Positions 42,030-50,868 are shown, counted from the stretch's first letter. The stretch: DNA of 64,000 nt from Amycolatopsis tucumanensis (GCF_021654135.1 NZ_JAKGSD010000001.1:372001-436000); one strand, 5' to 3'. Program-made: numbers and translations. Notes: a model not told the origin generated them from the sequence alone.

Positions 42030-42419
42030 ATGAGCGGCAGGATCGTCCACTTCGAGATCCCCTTCGACGACGGCGAACGAGCCCGCGGCTTCTACCGCGA
42101 GGCGTTCGGCTGGAACGTCACCGAGATGCCCGAGATGAACTACACCAGCGTGGCCACCGGCCCCACCTCCGAGCAGGGCATGCCGAACGAGCCCGGCTTC
42201 ATCAACGGCGGCATGTTCGCCCGCGAGGAGTCCGCGCCGAAGAGCCCGGTGATCACCATCGACGTGGCGAGCATCGACGAGACGCTGCAGAAGGTCGAGC
42301 AGCTCGGCGGCGCCAAGGTGGTCGGACGCACCGAGATCCCCGGCATGGGGTTCTACGCGTACTTCACCGACACCGAGGGCAACGTCATGGGCCTGTGGGA
42401 GAACCTGCCGCAGAGCTGA
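42030..42419 (+). CDS. VOC family protein
   Basis: A 129-residue glyoxalase/VOC-fold protein with two beta-alpha-beta modules. The first is IVHFEIPFDDGERARGFYRE. The second begins PVITIDVASIDETLQKVEQL and ends YFTDTEGNVMGLWENL, with the usual late acidic metal ligand. The ATG has GGCAGGAGGCGGCG upstream. It lies directly before the van operon but is separated from it by 116 bp. Confidence 0.88.
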   Translation: MSGRIVHFEIPFDDGERARGFYREAFGWNVTEMPEMNYTSVATGPTSEQGMPNEPGFINGGMFAREESAPKSPVITIDVASIDETLQKVEQLGGAKVVGRTEIPGMGFYAYFTDTEGNVMGLWENLPQS

Positions 42420-42469
42420 CCGGAAGGTCAGGCAGCCGGCGGTGATGCGGCGGCGCGCTCGCTCGCCGC

Positions 42470-42489
42470 CGCATATCGTCCGCATATCG
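42470..42489. promoter_or_regulatory. Direct repeat CGCATATCG upstream of vanH (candidate VanR box)
   Basis: Two perfect copies of CGCATATCG at 42470-42478 and 42481-42489, 11 bp apart, as expected for an OmpR-type response-regulator dimer. They lie 46-66 bp before the vanH start. The same motif with the same period lies before vanS. Confidence 0.7.
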
Positions 42490-42535
42490 AAAACCGAATA
42501 CGCACCGGCAACACCGCGTCGTCTTGACTCGCCGC

Positions 42536-43570
42536 ATGGCTTCCAGCGAATTGGGTTTGAGACGCAGCGAGACGCGTATTCGCGCGGGAACGGAGCCTCG
42601 GCCATCCCACCGGGCCGGGCTGGCGGCTTTCGGCTGCAGCCGGGACGAAACCGCCGCGTTCCGGGACCTGGGGACCCGCCTCGGGGTGTCCGTGACCCCC
42701 GTCGAGGCGGCCGTCGGCGTGGACAACGCCGAACTGGCGCGCGGCAACCGGTGCGTCAGCGTCAGCCACAAGACCCGGATCACCAACGCCACCCTGCTGG
42801 CACTCAGCCGCGCCGGCGTGGAGTACATCTGCACCCGGAGCATCGGCTTCGACCACATCGACCTGCAGTTCGCCGAACGCCTCGGCATTTCGGTCGGCAA
42901 CGTCGCCTACTCGCCGGACAGCGTCGCCGACTACACCCTGATGTTGATGCTGATGGCGGTGCGCCACGCCAAATCCACCATCCGCCGCACCGACTCCTTC
43001 GACTACCGGCTCAGCGAAACGCGCGGCAAGGAACTGCGCGACCTGACCGTCGGCGTGGTCGGCACCGGGCGCATCGGCATCGCGGTCCTCGACCGGCTGC
43101 GGGGCTTCGGCTGCCGCGTGCTCGCCTACGACACGCACCCCCGCGCCGCCGTGACCTACGTTCCGCTCGACGAACTGGTCGAGCGCAGCGACATCGTCAC
43201 GCTGCACACGCCGCTCACCGCGGAGACGCACCACCTCCTCGACCGCCGCCGCATCGAGCGGATGAAGCCCGGCGCGTACGTCGTCAACACCGGCCGCGGA
43301 CCGCTACTCGACACCGAGGCCCTGGTGTCGGCACTGGAGAACGGCGAGCTGGGCGGAGCGGCGCTGGACGTCATCGAAGGCGAGGAAGGGATCTTCTACG
43401 CCGACTGCCGCGGCAAGCACATCGGGAACGAGGCCCTGGTGCGCCTCCAGCGGATGCCGAACGTGCTGATCAGCCCGCACTCCGCCTACTACACCGAGCG
43501 GGCCCTGCACGACATCGTCGAAAACACCCTCCTCAACTGCCTGAACTTCGAAAGCGGGACCACAGCATGA
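42536..43570 (+). CDS. vanH: D-lactate dehydrogenase VanH
   Basis: A 344-residue D-2-hydroxyacid dehydrogenase that reduces pyruvate to D-lactate for depsipeptide cell-wall precursors. The NAD motif GTGRIG is at 176-181. The catalytic set is Arg254 (NTGRG), Glu around 281-283 and His315 (SPHSAYY). From AAFGCSRDE onward it follows actinomycete VanH, but this start adds about 28 N-terminal residues. TTG codons inside the extension are alternative starts, and no clear Shine-Dalgarno is seen. It heads the operon and overlaps the ligase by 4 bases. Confidence 0.93.
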   Translation: MASSELGLRRSETRIRAGTEPRPSHRAGLAAFGCSRDETAAFRDLGTRLGVSVTPVEAAVGVDNAELARGNRCVSVSHKTRITNATLLALSRAGVEYICTRSIGFDHIDLQFAERLGISVGNVAYSPDSVADYTLMLMLMAVRHAKSTIRRTDSFDYRLSETRGKELRDLTVGVVGTGRIGIAVLDRLRGFGCRVLAYDTHPRAAVTYVPLDELVERSDIVTLHTPLTAETHHLLDRRRIERMKPGAYVVNTGRGPLLDTEALVSALENGELGGAALDVIEGEEGIFYADCRGKHIGNEALVRLQRMPNVLISPHSAYYTERALHDIVENTLLNCLNFESGTTA

Positions 43571-44604
43571 CCAGGTTGACAGTCGGGATCATCTTCGGCG
43601 GCGCCGGCGAAGAACACCCCGTTTCCGTCAAGTCCGCGCGCGAGGTCGCCAAGCACCTCGACCCCGGCAAGTACGAACCGATCTGGATCGGCATCACGAC
43701 CGGAGGCGAGTGGAAGCTCTGCGACGGTCCCGGCGAGGGCTGGGAGACCGGCAACGCCCGCCCGGCCGCGCTGTCGCCGGACCGCGGCGTGCACGGCCTT
43801 CTGGTGATGGAGCAGGGAAGCTACGAGACCGTGCGCCTCGACGTGGTCTTCCCCGTGCTGCACGGCAAGCTCGGCGAGGACGGCGCCATCCAAGGGCTGC
43901 TGGAACTCGCCGGCATCCCCTACGTCGGCTGCGGCATCCAGGGCTCGGCCGTGTGCATGGACAAGTCCCTGGCCTACACCGTCGCCGCGAACGCGGGCAT
44001 CGCCACGCCGAGGTTCTGGATCGTCACCGAGGACGACAAGGTCGATCCCGACAGCCTTCCGTATCCGGTCTTCGTGAAGCCGGCCCGCTCGGGCTCCTCG
44101 TTCGGCGTCAGCAAGGTCACCGGGGCGGACGAGCTGCCGGCCGCGCTGGAGGACGCGCGGCAGTACGACTCGAAGATCCTCATCGAGGCGGCCGTCGACG
44201 GCGAGGAGATCGGCTGCGCGGTCTTGGAGGAACCGTCCGGACTGGTCGTGGGCGAGGTGGACCGCGTCGACCTCACGCACGGGTTCTTCCGGATCCACCA
44301 GGAGGACTCGCCCGAGACCGGGTCCGAGAACGCGACCTTCATCGTCCCCGCCGACATCCCCGACGCATCGCGCACCCTCGTCCAGGAGACCGCCAAGACC
44401 ATCTACCGGGCCCTCGGCTGCACCGGGCTGGCCCGCGTGGACGTGTTCCTCACCGCCGACGGCCAGGTGGTCCTCAACGAGGTCAACACCATGCCCGGCA
44501 TGACCTCCTACAGCCGCTACCCGCGGATGATGAACGCTGCGGGACTCCCGCTCTCCGACGTGATCGACCGGCTCGTCTCGGCCACCCTGCGGATGAGGCG
44601 ATGA
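43567..44604 (+). CDS. vanA: D-alanine--D-lactate ligase (VanA family)
   Basis: A 345-residue ATP-grasp ligase that joins D-Ala to D-Lac. Lys171 and ARSGSS belong to the ATP-grasp and substrate site. The omega-loop has His244 in FRIHQED at the position of VanA His244, instead of the Tyr of D-Ala-D-Ala ligases, which indicates depsipeptide specificity. The C-terminal NEVNTMPGMTSYSRYPRMM is typical. The start and stop codons overlap the neighbours by 4 bases. The gene is known as vanA or ddlN in actinomycetes. Confidence 0.95.
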   Translation: MTRLTVGIIFGGAGEEHPVSVKSAREVAKHLDPGKYEPIWIGITTGGEWKLCDGPGEGWETGNARPAALSPDRGVHGLLVMEQGSYETVRLDVVFPVLHGKLGEDGAIQGLLELAGIPYVGCGIQGSAVCMDKSLAYTVAANAGIATPRFWIVTEDDKVDPDSLPYPVFVKPARSGSSFGVSKVTGADELPAALEDARQYDSKILIEAAVDGEEIGCAVLEEPSGLVVGEVDRVDLTHGFFRIHQEDSPETGSENATFIVPADIPDASRTLVQETAKTIYRALGCTGLARVDVFLTADGQVVLNEVNTMPGMTSYSRYPRMMNAAGLPLSDVIDRLVSATLRMRR

Positions 44605-45209
44605 ACGACGACTTCGCCTACGTCGACGAGCTCGTGCCCGGCATCCGCTGGGACGCCAAGTACGCCACCTGGGACAACTTCACCGGCAAACCGGTCGACG
44701 GCTACCTCGCGAACCGCATCGTCGGCACCCGCGCGCTGTGCGCGGCCCTCGAACAAGCACGCGACAAGGCCGCATCCCTCGGCTTCGGACTGCTGCTCTG
44801 GGACGGGTACCGCCCGCAGCGCGCCGTCGACTGCTTCCTCCGCTGGTCCGGGCAACCCGAGGACGGCCGGACCAAACCACGGCACTACCCGAACATCGAC
44901 CGGGCCGACATGGTCGAGAAGGGGTACGTGGCCGCCAAGTCGGGCCACACCCGGGGCAGCACCGTCGACCTGACGCTCTACCACCTCGCCACCGGTGAGC
45001 TCGCGGCGATGGGTGGCCGGCACGACCTCATGGACCCGGTCTCACGCCACCACGCCACGGAGATCGCGCCGGCCGAGCTCCAGAACCGCGAGCGCCTCCG
45101 CTCGATCATGGAGGACTGCGGGTTCGACCGGTACGACCGCGAGTGGTGGCACTACACGCTGAGGAACGAACCCTATCCCGATGTCTACTTCGATTTCCCC
45201 ATCACCTGA
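44601..45209 (+). CDS. vanX: D-Ala-D-Ala dipeptidase VanX
   Basis: A 202-residue zinc dipeptidase that destroys D-Ala-D-Ala so that only the depsipeptide enters the wall. It has the length and numbering of enterococcal VanX: Arg71 (DGYRP), zinc ligands His116 and Asp123 (SGHTRGSTVD) and His184, and catalytic Glu181 (EWWH). It is cytoplasmic. Its ATG overlaps the ligase stop. The next gene starts 29 bases inside it or one base after it. Confidence 0.97.
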   Translation: MNDDFAYVDELVPGIRWDAKYATWDNFTGKPVDGYLANRIVGTRALCAALEQARDKAASLGFGLLLWDGYRPQRAVDCFLRWSGQPEDGRTKPRHYPNIDRADMVEKGYVAAKSGHTRGSTVDLTLYHLATGELAAMGGRHDLMDPVSRHHATEIAPAELQNRERLRSIMEDCGFDRYDREWWHYTLRNEPYPDVYFDFPIT

Positions 45210-45843
45210 CGTGGTTCTCCCGTGCGTCTCTCAGTGGGGACGTCTGGAGCGCAACGACGACGTCGTGATGCGCCGGACCGACCCGGCGGGCCTGGAGGTC
45301 TTCCTGCCGCACACCGAGCGGGACGACTGGGCGGCCCACGGCTACCGCTCACGCGAGGAGTACCTGTTCTGGTCCCGCAAGGTCTGCGGCCTGGCGTGCC
45401 TGCAGTCGCTGCTGCACGGCTGGACCGACGTCCGGCTCTCCATGGGCGAGCTCCTCACGCAAGCACTCAAATGGGGCTGCTACGTGGTCGAGCCCTCGGG
45501 CGCGGTCCAGGGACTGATCTACCGGCCGTTCATGGCCTGGGTCAGCGCGCGGTTCGGGTTCGACTGCCGGCTCGTCGAGCGCACCCCGATCGACGTGTCC
45601 GCCCGGGAGGTCCGGCCCGGGCAGGTCCTGTTCGCCTCCGTGTCGCCCGAGATCCGCGACCCGGCCACCCCGGAGCCGTGCCGGGGAGGTCACCTCGTCC
45701 TCGTGCACGCGGTCCACGGCGGGGTCGTGCGGTTCCACAACCCCTCGGGTTACACCCACAACTCGGACTCGGCGACCCTGCCCATGCGGGTGTTCCAGCG
45801 GTTCCACGCCGACCGCGGGATCCTGATCACGAGGCCGTCGTGA
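45181..45843 (+). CDS. C39-like cysteine peptidase of the van operon
   Basis: A 220-residue papain-fold protein. Cys69 in SRKVCGLACLQSLL is the expected nucleophile, His171 in GGHLVLVHAV the base and Asn187 in FHNPSG the third residue, in C39/BtrH-like order. There is no signal peptide or membrane span, so it should act in the cytoplasm. It could trim or process a peptide or a muropeptide precursor; the target is not known. ATG 45181 overlaps vanX by 29 bases; GTG 45211 is an alternative. It overlaps the MurG-like gene (GTGA). Confidence 0.72.
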   Translation: MSTSISPSPDVVLPCVSQWGRLERNDDVVMRRTDPAGLEVFLPHTERDDWAAHGYRSREEYLFWSRKVCGLACLQSLLHGWTDVRLSMGELLTQALKWGCYVVEPSGAVQGLIYRPFMAWVSARFGFDCRLVERTPIDVSAREVRPGQVLFASVSPEIRDPATPEPCRGGHLVLVHAVHGGVVRFHNPSGYTHNSDSATLPMRVFQRFHADRGILITRPS

Positions 45844-46961
45844 CGGCGGGCGGAACGGCGCCGCGCGTCGTCGTCGCCGGCGGCCATTCCGCCGGGCACA
45901 TCGAGCCCGCGATGAACCTCGCCGACGCGCTGCACCGGCTGGCACCCACAGCCGAGATCACCGCGCTCGGAACCGTCCGCGGTCTGGACACGGTGCTGAT
46001 CCCCGAGCGCGGCTACCCGCTGGAACTCATCCCGCCGTCGCCACTGCCACGCCGGCTGGACCGGTCCCTGCTGCGGATGCCCGGCTCCCTGGGGGAATCG
46101 GTGCGAGCGGCCGGCGCGGTTCTCGACCGCACGCGGGCCGAGGTCGTGGTGGGCTTCGGCGGCTACGTCGCGATGCCCGCCTATCTCGCCGCCCGGCGGC
46201 GAGGCCTGCCGATCGTCGTGCACGAGGCGAACGCCAGACCGGGCGTGGCGAACCGGCTGGCGGCCCGGATGACGGAGCACGTGTTCACCGCCGCGCCGGG
46301 CGTCCGGCTGCCGCACGCCACCCCGATCGGGATTCCACTGCGGCCGGCGATCAGCGGACTCGACCGGTCCGCGCTGCGCGATGCCGCGCGGCGGCGGTTC
46401 GGGTTGCGGCCCGACGGGCCCGTGCTGCTCGTCACCGGTGGTTCGCAGGGCGCGGCGACGATCAACGCCGCGGTGTCCGGCGCGAGCGCGGCGTTGCGGG
46501 GGAGCGGCGTGCAGGTGCTGCACATCTCCGGGCCGCGGCACCGGGTCGAGGTGCCCGGCGGCGACCCGCCGCATCTCGTCGTCCCCTACGTCGACGAGAT
46601 GCAGTACGCCTACGCCGCGGCCGATTTCGCGCTCTGCCGCTCCGGGGCGATGACCTGCGCGGAATTGGCCGCCGTCGGACTGCCTGCCGCGTACGTCCCG
46701 CTGCCGTTGCGCGGCGGCGAGCAGCGGTGCAACGCCGAACCGCTGGCCGCGGCCGGTGCGGCCCTGATCGTCGACGACGCGGAACTCGACCCGGCCTGGA
46801 TCGAAACCACCCTGATCCCGGTCCTCACCGATCCCGGGCGCATCGCGGACATGACGGCTCGCGCGTTCAGGGTCGGCGCTCCGGCGGCGGACGTCGTCCT
46901 CGCCCGCCACGTGCTCACCGTGGTCGCCGAGCGGCGGGCTCTCGCCTCAGCCGTGGGCTAG
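45840..46961 (+). CDS. MurG-like UDP-GlcNAc:lipid I transferase paralogue
   Basis: A 373-residue GT-B glycosyltransferase of the MurG family. It has GGHSAGHIEPA (14-24), the variant of the lipid-binding G loop GGTGGH, then GFGGYVAMPAYLAA, VVHEANARPGVANRLA, TGGSQGA and CRSGAMTCAELAAVGLP. It should convert lipid I to lipid II. A core murG is expected in the division cluster, so this van-linked copy is a paralogue, perhaps tuned to D-Lac-ending precursors. GTG start. Its 3' end overlaps the convergent vanS by 47 bases. Confidence 0.88.
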   Translation: MTAGGTAPRVVVAGGHSAGHIEPAMNLADALHRLAPTAEITALGTVRGLDTVLIPERGYPLELIPPSPLPRRLDRSLLRMPGSLGESVRAAGAVLDRTRAEVVVGFGGYVAMPAYLAARRRGLPIVVHEANARPGVANRLAARMTEHVFTAAPGVRLPHATPIGIPLRPAISGLDRSALRDAARRRFGLRPDGPVLLVTGGSQGAATINAAVSGASAALRGSGVQVLHISGPRHRVEVPGGDPPHLVVPYVDEMQYAYAAADFALCRSGAMTCAELAAVGLPAAYVPLPLRGGEQRCNAEPLAAAGAALIVDDAELDPAWIETTLIPVLTDPGRIADMTARAFRVGAPAADVVLARHVLTVVAERRALASAVG

Positions 46962-48060
46962 CGGTGACTCCCGGGAGCCGCACGGTGGCGCGGAGTCCGC
47001 CGCCGGCGCGGGGGCTGAGCGAGAGCGTGCCATCGTGCGCCTGCGCGATGCTCCGGACGATCGTCAGGCCGAGGCCGACCCCCGCGTGGTCGGTCCGGGT
47101 GCGCTGGGTGCCGCGCTGGAACGGCTCGGTGAGCGTCGCGACCAACTGCGGGTCGAGCTTGTCGCCGGTGTTCTCGACGGTCAGCACCACCGAGCCCGGG
47201 GCGGACGTCGTGTGGACCGCGACGGTGCCGCCCTCGGGCGAGTTGTGGACGATCGCGTTGTGCATGAGGTTGGTGGTCAGCTGCAGCAGGAGCGCGGGGG
47301 AGCCGATCGTGTGGGCGACTTCGCCGCCGGTCTCGATGGTGACGTCGTGCTTCTCGGCGAGCGGGAGGAGCATCTCGGTCGCTTCTTCCGCCACGAGGGA
47401 CAGGTCGACGTCTTCGCGGGTGAAAGACCGCTGGTCGGCGCGGCTGAGCAGCAGCAGCGCTTCGGTGAGCTCGATCGCCCGGGCGTTGACGACGCGGAGG
47501 CGTTCGTCGAGCTCGCTGCTCGCGCGGTCCGGGTCGTTGCGGGCGAGGTCGAGCAGCGTCTGCGTGATCGCGAGCGGGGTGCGCAGTTCGTGCGAGGCGT
47601 TGGCCGCGAACCGCCGCTGCTCGGCGACGTGCGCCTCGAGCCGGGCCAGCATGCTGTCGAAGGCGTCGGCGAGTTCGCCGAACTCGTCGGTGCGGCCCTG
47701 CAACTCGATGCGGTGGGAGAGCGACCCCTTCGCGGCGGTGCGCGTCGCCTCGGTGATGCGGTCCAGGGGCGCCAGCATGCGGCCCGCGAGAACCCAGCCG
47801 CCCACCAGGCCGAACACCAGCATGAAGCCCAGCACCAGGATCGCGGCCGGGAGGAACACCACCGGCCCCCGGTTGCCCGGGTTGAAGACCCTCGCGAAGT
47901 CGGCCGGTGCGGGGAACTCGATGCCGGCGGACCCCATCGGCAAGAACACCCAGACGGCCGTGAGGAGCAGGACACCCGCGATCATGAGGAACCCGGCGTA
48001 GCTGAGGGTCAGCTTGGCGCGGGCGCTCAGCCCTGTCCGCTTGTTCACAGTCCCGGCCAC
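46915..48060 (-). CDS. vanS: VanS-type sensor histidine kinase
   Basis: A 381-residue two-TM histidine kinase very like Streptomyces VanS. TM1 is at about 17-40, a short external loop at 41-66 (glycopeptide sensing is known for the family) and TM2 at 67-92. A HAMP domain runs from 93 to 145. His157 lies in ASHELRTPLA, the N-box is NLMHNAIVHN (Asn268), and GVGLGL is at 327-332. It should phosphorylate VanR. No vanR or other response regulator is present in the window. A CGCATATCG-type repeat lies 39-58 bp before its ATG. Confidence 0.93.
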   Translation of the reverse strand: MAGTVNKRTGLSARAKLTLSYAGFLMIAGVLLLTAVWVFLPMGSAGIEFPAPADFARVFNPGNRGPVVFLPAAILVLGFMLVFGLVGGWVLAGRMLAPLDRITEATRTAAKGSLSHRIELQGRTDEFGELADAFDSMLARLEAHVAEQRRFAANASHELRTPLAITQTLLDLARNDPDRASSELDERLRVVNARAIELTEALLLLSRADQRSFTREDVDLSLVAEEATEMLLPLAEKHDVTIETGGEVAHTIGSPALLLQLTTNLMHNAIVHNSPEGGTVAVHTTSAPGSVVLTVENTGDKLDPQLVATLTEPFQRGTQRTRTDHAGVGLGLTIVRSIAQAHDGTLSLSPRAGGGLRATVRLPGVTASPRLRREPAARRPR

Positions 48061-48098
48061 CTCACAGCCCCACGCATGTCCTCAACCGTAGAAGTCCC

Positions 48099-48118
48099 CG
48101 CATATCGCAGGCGTATCG
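48099..48118. promoter_or_regulatory. CGCATATCG-type direct repeat upstream of vanS
   Basis: CGCATATCG (48099-48107) and GGCGTATCG (48110-48118, 7 of 9 identical), 11 bp apart as before vanH. In the vanS reading direction the boxes appear in reverse orientation. Confidence 0.62.
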
Positions 48119-48136
48119 ACCAGCTCCGTGTTGTTG

Positions 48137-49057
48137 TCAGGCGGTGGCCCGGCGGAGGCGTTCGGCGGCTTGTGCCCAGAACGCCTTCCCGGAGACCGCG
48201 GTGTAGCCGTGGAGTGATTCCCATCGGATGTCATGGGCAGCCGGCCACAGGCCTGCCGCCCACGCGACCTGCTGCTCGTCCGCGGTGAACGAGCGGCCCC
48301 GCGCATCCTGGTAGGCGGCCAGGAACGCCTCGGTGCTTTCGATCGGCGGCAGCGTGGCCGGTCCCACCTTCGGGAACACCGCACTCGCGGCTCCCACCAG
48401 GGCGGCTTCGGGTTGCCAGGCCAGGCTGTCCCAGTCGTGCACCGTGCGCACTTCGTGGTCGTGCCACCGGAGGTTGTGCGCCTCGAAGTCGGCGTGGCCC
48501 AGCACGCAGGGCAGGCCGGCGGCCAGCAGACGCCGACGAGCTCGGCCGGCCGTCTCCAGGACGTGGGCGGGCACGAGGCTCTGGTCCTTCTCATCGAGTG
48601 ACTCGATCGACGGCCACAGCCCAGGGTCGGTGTGGTCCCACCGCACCCAGCGCGGGTTCGGCAGCGGGGGCGCGACGTCGAGGTCCGCCAGTCCGGTCAT
48701 CAACCGGGCGAAGACCTCGGCGTAGCGACCAGCAACTTCAGGTGAGTCGCCTGACAAGACCTCGCCGCCGGGGCGGAATTCCTCGGCGTGCACGGCCAGC
48801 GGACCGACGCCGACGACCGGCGTCAGCGGGCGGGCGCAGGGAAACCCGTTCTCGGCCAGCCGCGCCTGTGCGGCCACACACGACACCGCTCGACCGTCGC
48901 CGGGGCGGGCCTTGACCACCGCGGTCGTGCCGTCGGCCAACCGGAGACCGAACACCGCCGACATCGAGCGGCGCCGGAACAGCACGGCGGCGGGCCGGTT
49001 CCCGAGGTGGTCCAGACACCACTCCGGCAACCAGTCCGGCACACCGTCCGGCGACAC
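48137..49057 (-). CDS. Aminoglycoside phosphotransferase-family protein
   Basis: A 306-residue kinase-like protein of the APH/choline kinase superfamily. The catalytic loop is LGHADFEAHNL (Asp and Asn), followed by VHDWDSLAWQPE as the DFG-equivalent. The N-terminal lobe has a Lys in GTTAVVKARPG. The substrate may be an antibiotic or a metabolite; resistance cannot be claimed. GTG (complement 49055-49057) has GGGAG nearby. It follows the CGNR gene by 2 bases on the same strand. Confidence 0.82.
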   Translation of the reverse strand: MSPDGVPDWLPEWCLDHLGNRPAAVLFRRRSMSAVFGLRLADGTTAVVKARPGDGRAVSCVAAQARLAENGFPCARPLTPVVGVGPLAVHAEEFRPGGEVLSGDSPEVAGRYAEVFARLMTGLADLDVAPPLPNPRWVRWDHTDPGLWPSIESLDEKDQSLVPAHVLETAGRARRRLLAAGLPCVLGHADFEAHNLRWHDHEVRTVHDWDSLAWQPEAALVGAASAVFPKVGPATLPPIESTEAFLAAYQDARGRSFTADEQQVAWAAGLWPAAHDIRWESLHGYTAVSGKAFWAQAAERLRRATA

Positions 49058-49059
49058 GG

Positions 49060-49641
49060 TCAGCTCCCGGTCCCTGATCCGGCGTTGTTGCGCTGGTTGG
49101 CGTAGAACCGCGCCTTCTTCTCGCGGTTGCCGCAGGTGTTCATGTCGCACCACCGGCGGGTGCGGCTCCGGCTGGTGTCGAAGAAGGCGGCTTGGCAGGT
49201 GGGTGAGGCGCACAGCGCCAGTCGTCCGTCTCGTTCGCCCGCGATGATGCTGATCGCGTCGGCCGCGATCACGGCCAGGGCGTCTTCCACGCAGTCCGGC
49301 GAGCTGAGCAGCCACCGACGCGTGCCCTCGGGCATCAGGACGGCCGTGGCCCGGCCCTGCGTGCTGCGGTCGTTGATGACCTGGACCGCGGGCTGGGGGA
49401 GAGGTTGCTGTTTCGCGGCGGCCGTCGCGGCGGCGTGGATGGATTCCCGCAGTTCCTTGGCGAGTTCGAGTTGCGCGGGGGTGCAGGACTCCACGGCGAG
49501 GTCGTACACCGCCAGCCAGTCGACGAGCCGCTGCGGCGTCGGGATGCGCTCCACCGGATCACCGAAACGCTCCGACAGCGTCCCGGTGAAGCTGGTCGCG
49601 AGCACGCTACCGAGGCGGAATTCGGGGAAGCCAGCACGCAT
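49060..49641 (-). CDS. CGNR zinc-finger regulator-like protein
   Basis: A 193-residue ABATE/CGNR protein. The N-terminal ABATE domain ends with LALCASPTCQAAFFDTSRSR, and the zinc finger WCDMNTCGNREKKARFYANQ carries the canonical CGNR. It probably regulates the phosphotransferase cotranscribed 2 bases downstream. It is divergent from the epoxide hydrolase. Confidence 0.9.
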   Translation of the reverse strand: MRAGFPEFRLGSVLATSFTGTLSERFGDPVERIPTPQRLVDWLAVYDLAVESCTPAQLELAKELRESIHAAATAAAKQQPLPQPAVQVINDRSTQGRATAVLMPEGTRRWLLSSPDCVEDALAVIAADAISIIAGERDGRLALCASPTCQAAFFDTSRSRTRRWCDMNTCGNREKKARFYANQRNNAGSGTGS

Positions 49642-49722
49642 GGAACCACCATAGCCGGTTGCGCGTCGCCGGGACGGGATGTTAGAACCGTCTTAGCCGG
49701 TTCCGCGATGGCAGGAGGTGCC

Positions 49723-50868
49723 ATGTCCAGCGACGTGCAAGCTTTCGAAACCCACACGCCCGACGCCGAACTCGACGATCTGCGCGCCCGATTGGCCGCG
49801 GCGCGGCTCCCCGAGCCCGAGACGACCCGACAGCGATGGGGACAGGGCGTTCCGCTCGCCGACCTCGCCGAGCTCGTGGACTACTGGCGCACCGGCTACG
49901 ACTGGCGGGCGTTCGAGAAGCGCCTCGACGAGATCGGCCAGTTCCGCACGACCATCGACGACCTGGGAATCCACTTCCTGCACCGCCGTTCCGCGCGCGC
50001 GGATGCCACGCCGCTGGTCCTGACGCACGGCTGGCCGGGCAGCGTCGCCGAGTTCGTCGACGTGGTGGACGAACTGGCTGATCCGGAGGACATGAGCGCG
50101 CCGGCGTTCCACGTCGTGGTCCCGTCGTTGCCGGGCTTCGGCTACAGCGACAAGCCGGCCACCACGGGGTGGGGGACCGAGAAGATCGCGGCCGCGTGGG
50201 TGGAGCTGATGGGCAGGCTCGGCTACCGCGAGTTCCTGGCCCACGGCGGCGACTGGGGCGGCAACATCACCACGGTCCTCGGCGGCCGGTTCCCGGAGCA
50301 CGTGCTCGGCATCCACAGCACGTTCGCGGAGGGACCGCCCGGGATGAGCATGGACGGGCTGACGGCGGTCGAGCGCCGGTGGGCCGAGGAAACCCGCGAT
50401 TTCTGGGGCACGCGCGCGGCGTACGCGAAGCAGCAGGCGACCCGGCCGCAGACCATCGGCTACTCGCTCGTCGACTCGCCGGCCGGGCTGCTCGCCTGGA
50501 TCCTCGACAAGTTCGCCGAGTGGTCGGACACCGAGGACAGCCCGTTCGAGACGATCTCGCGGGACCGGATCCTGGACGACGTGACCCTGTACTGGCTGAC
50601 GCGGACGGGCGCGTCGGCGGCCCGCATCTACTACGAAAGCCACAACTCGCTGGACCCGGAACTGCGGGTGGACGTCCCGTCGGCGATCACGATGTACCCG
50701 CGGGACATCGAGAAGTGCCCGCGACCCTGGGCGCAGGCGCGGTACCGGCAGATCGTCCGGTGGCGGGCGCCGGAACGCGGGGGACATTTCCCGTCGCTGG
50801 AGGTTCCCGGCTACTTCGTCCAAGACCTGCGCGAAGGACTCGGGGCAGTGCTGGCCGCGCGCCGGTGA
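49723..50868 (+). CDS. Epoxide hydrolase family protein (EHN type)
   Basis: A 381-residue alpha/beta hydrolase with the N-terminal EHN domain (about 1-110). The oxyanion motif is HGWPGS (102-107), the nucleophile Asp177 is in GGDWGGN, and the catalytic His is in RGGHFPSLE near the C-terminus. It opens epoxides to diols by analogy with juvenile-hormone-type epoxide hydrolases. The ATG at 49723 has GCAGGAGGTGCC upstream. No signal peptide. Confidence 0.92.
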   Translation: MSSDVQAFETHTPDAELDDLRARLAAARLPEPETTRQRWGQGVPLADLAELVDYWRTGYDWRAFEKRLDEIGQFRTTIDDLGIHFLHRRSARADATPLVLTHGWPGSVAEFVDVVDELADPEDMSAPAFHVVVPSLPGFGYSDKPATTGWGTEKIAAAWVELMGRLGYREFLAHGGDWGGNITTVLGGRFPEHVLGIHSTFAEGPPGMSMDGLTAVERRWAEETRDFWGTRAAYAKQQATRPQTIGYSLVDSPAGLLAWILDKFAEWSDTEDSPFETISRDRILDDVTLYWLTRTGASAARIYYESHNSLDPELRVDVPSAITMYPRDIEKCPRPWAQARYRQIVRWRAPERGGHFPSLEVPGYFVQDLREGLGAVLAARR

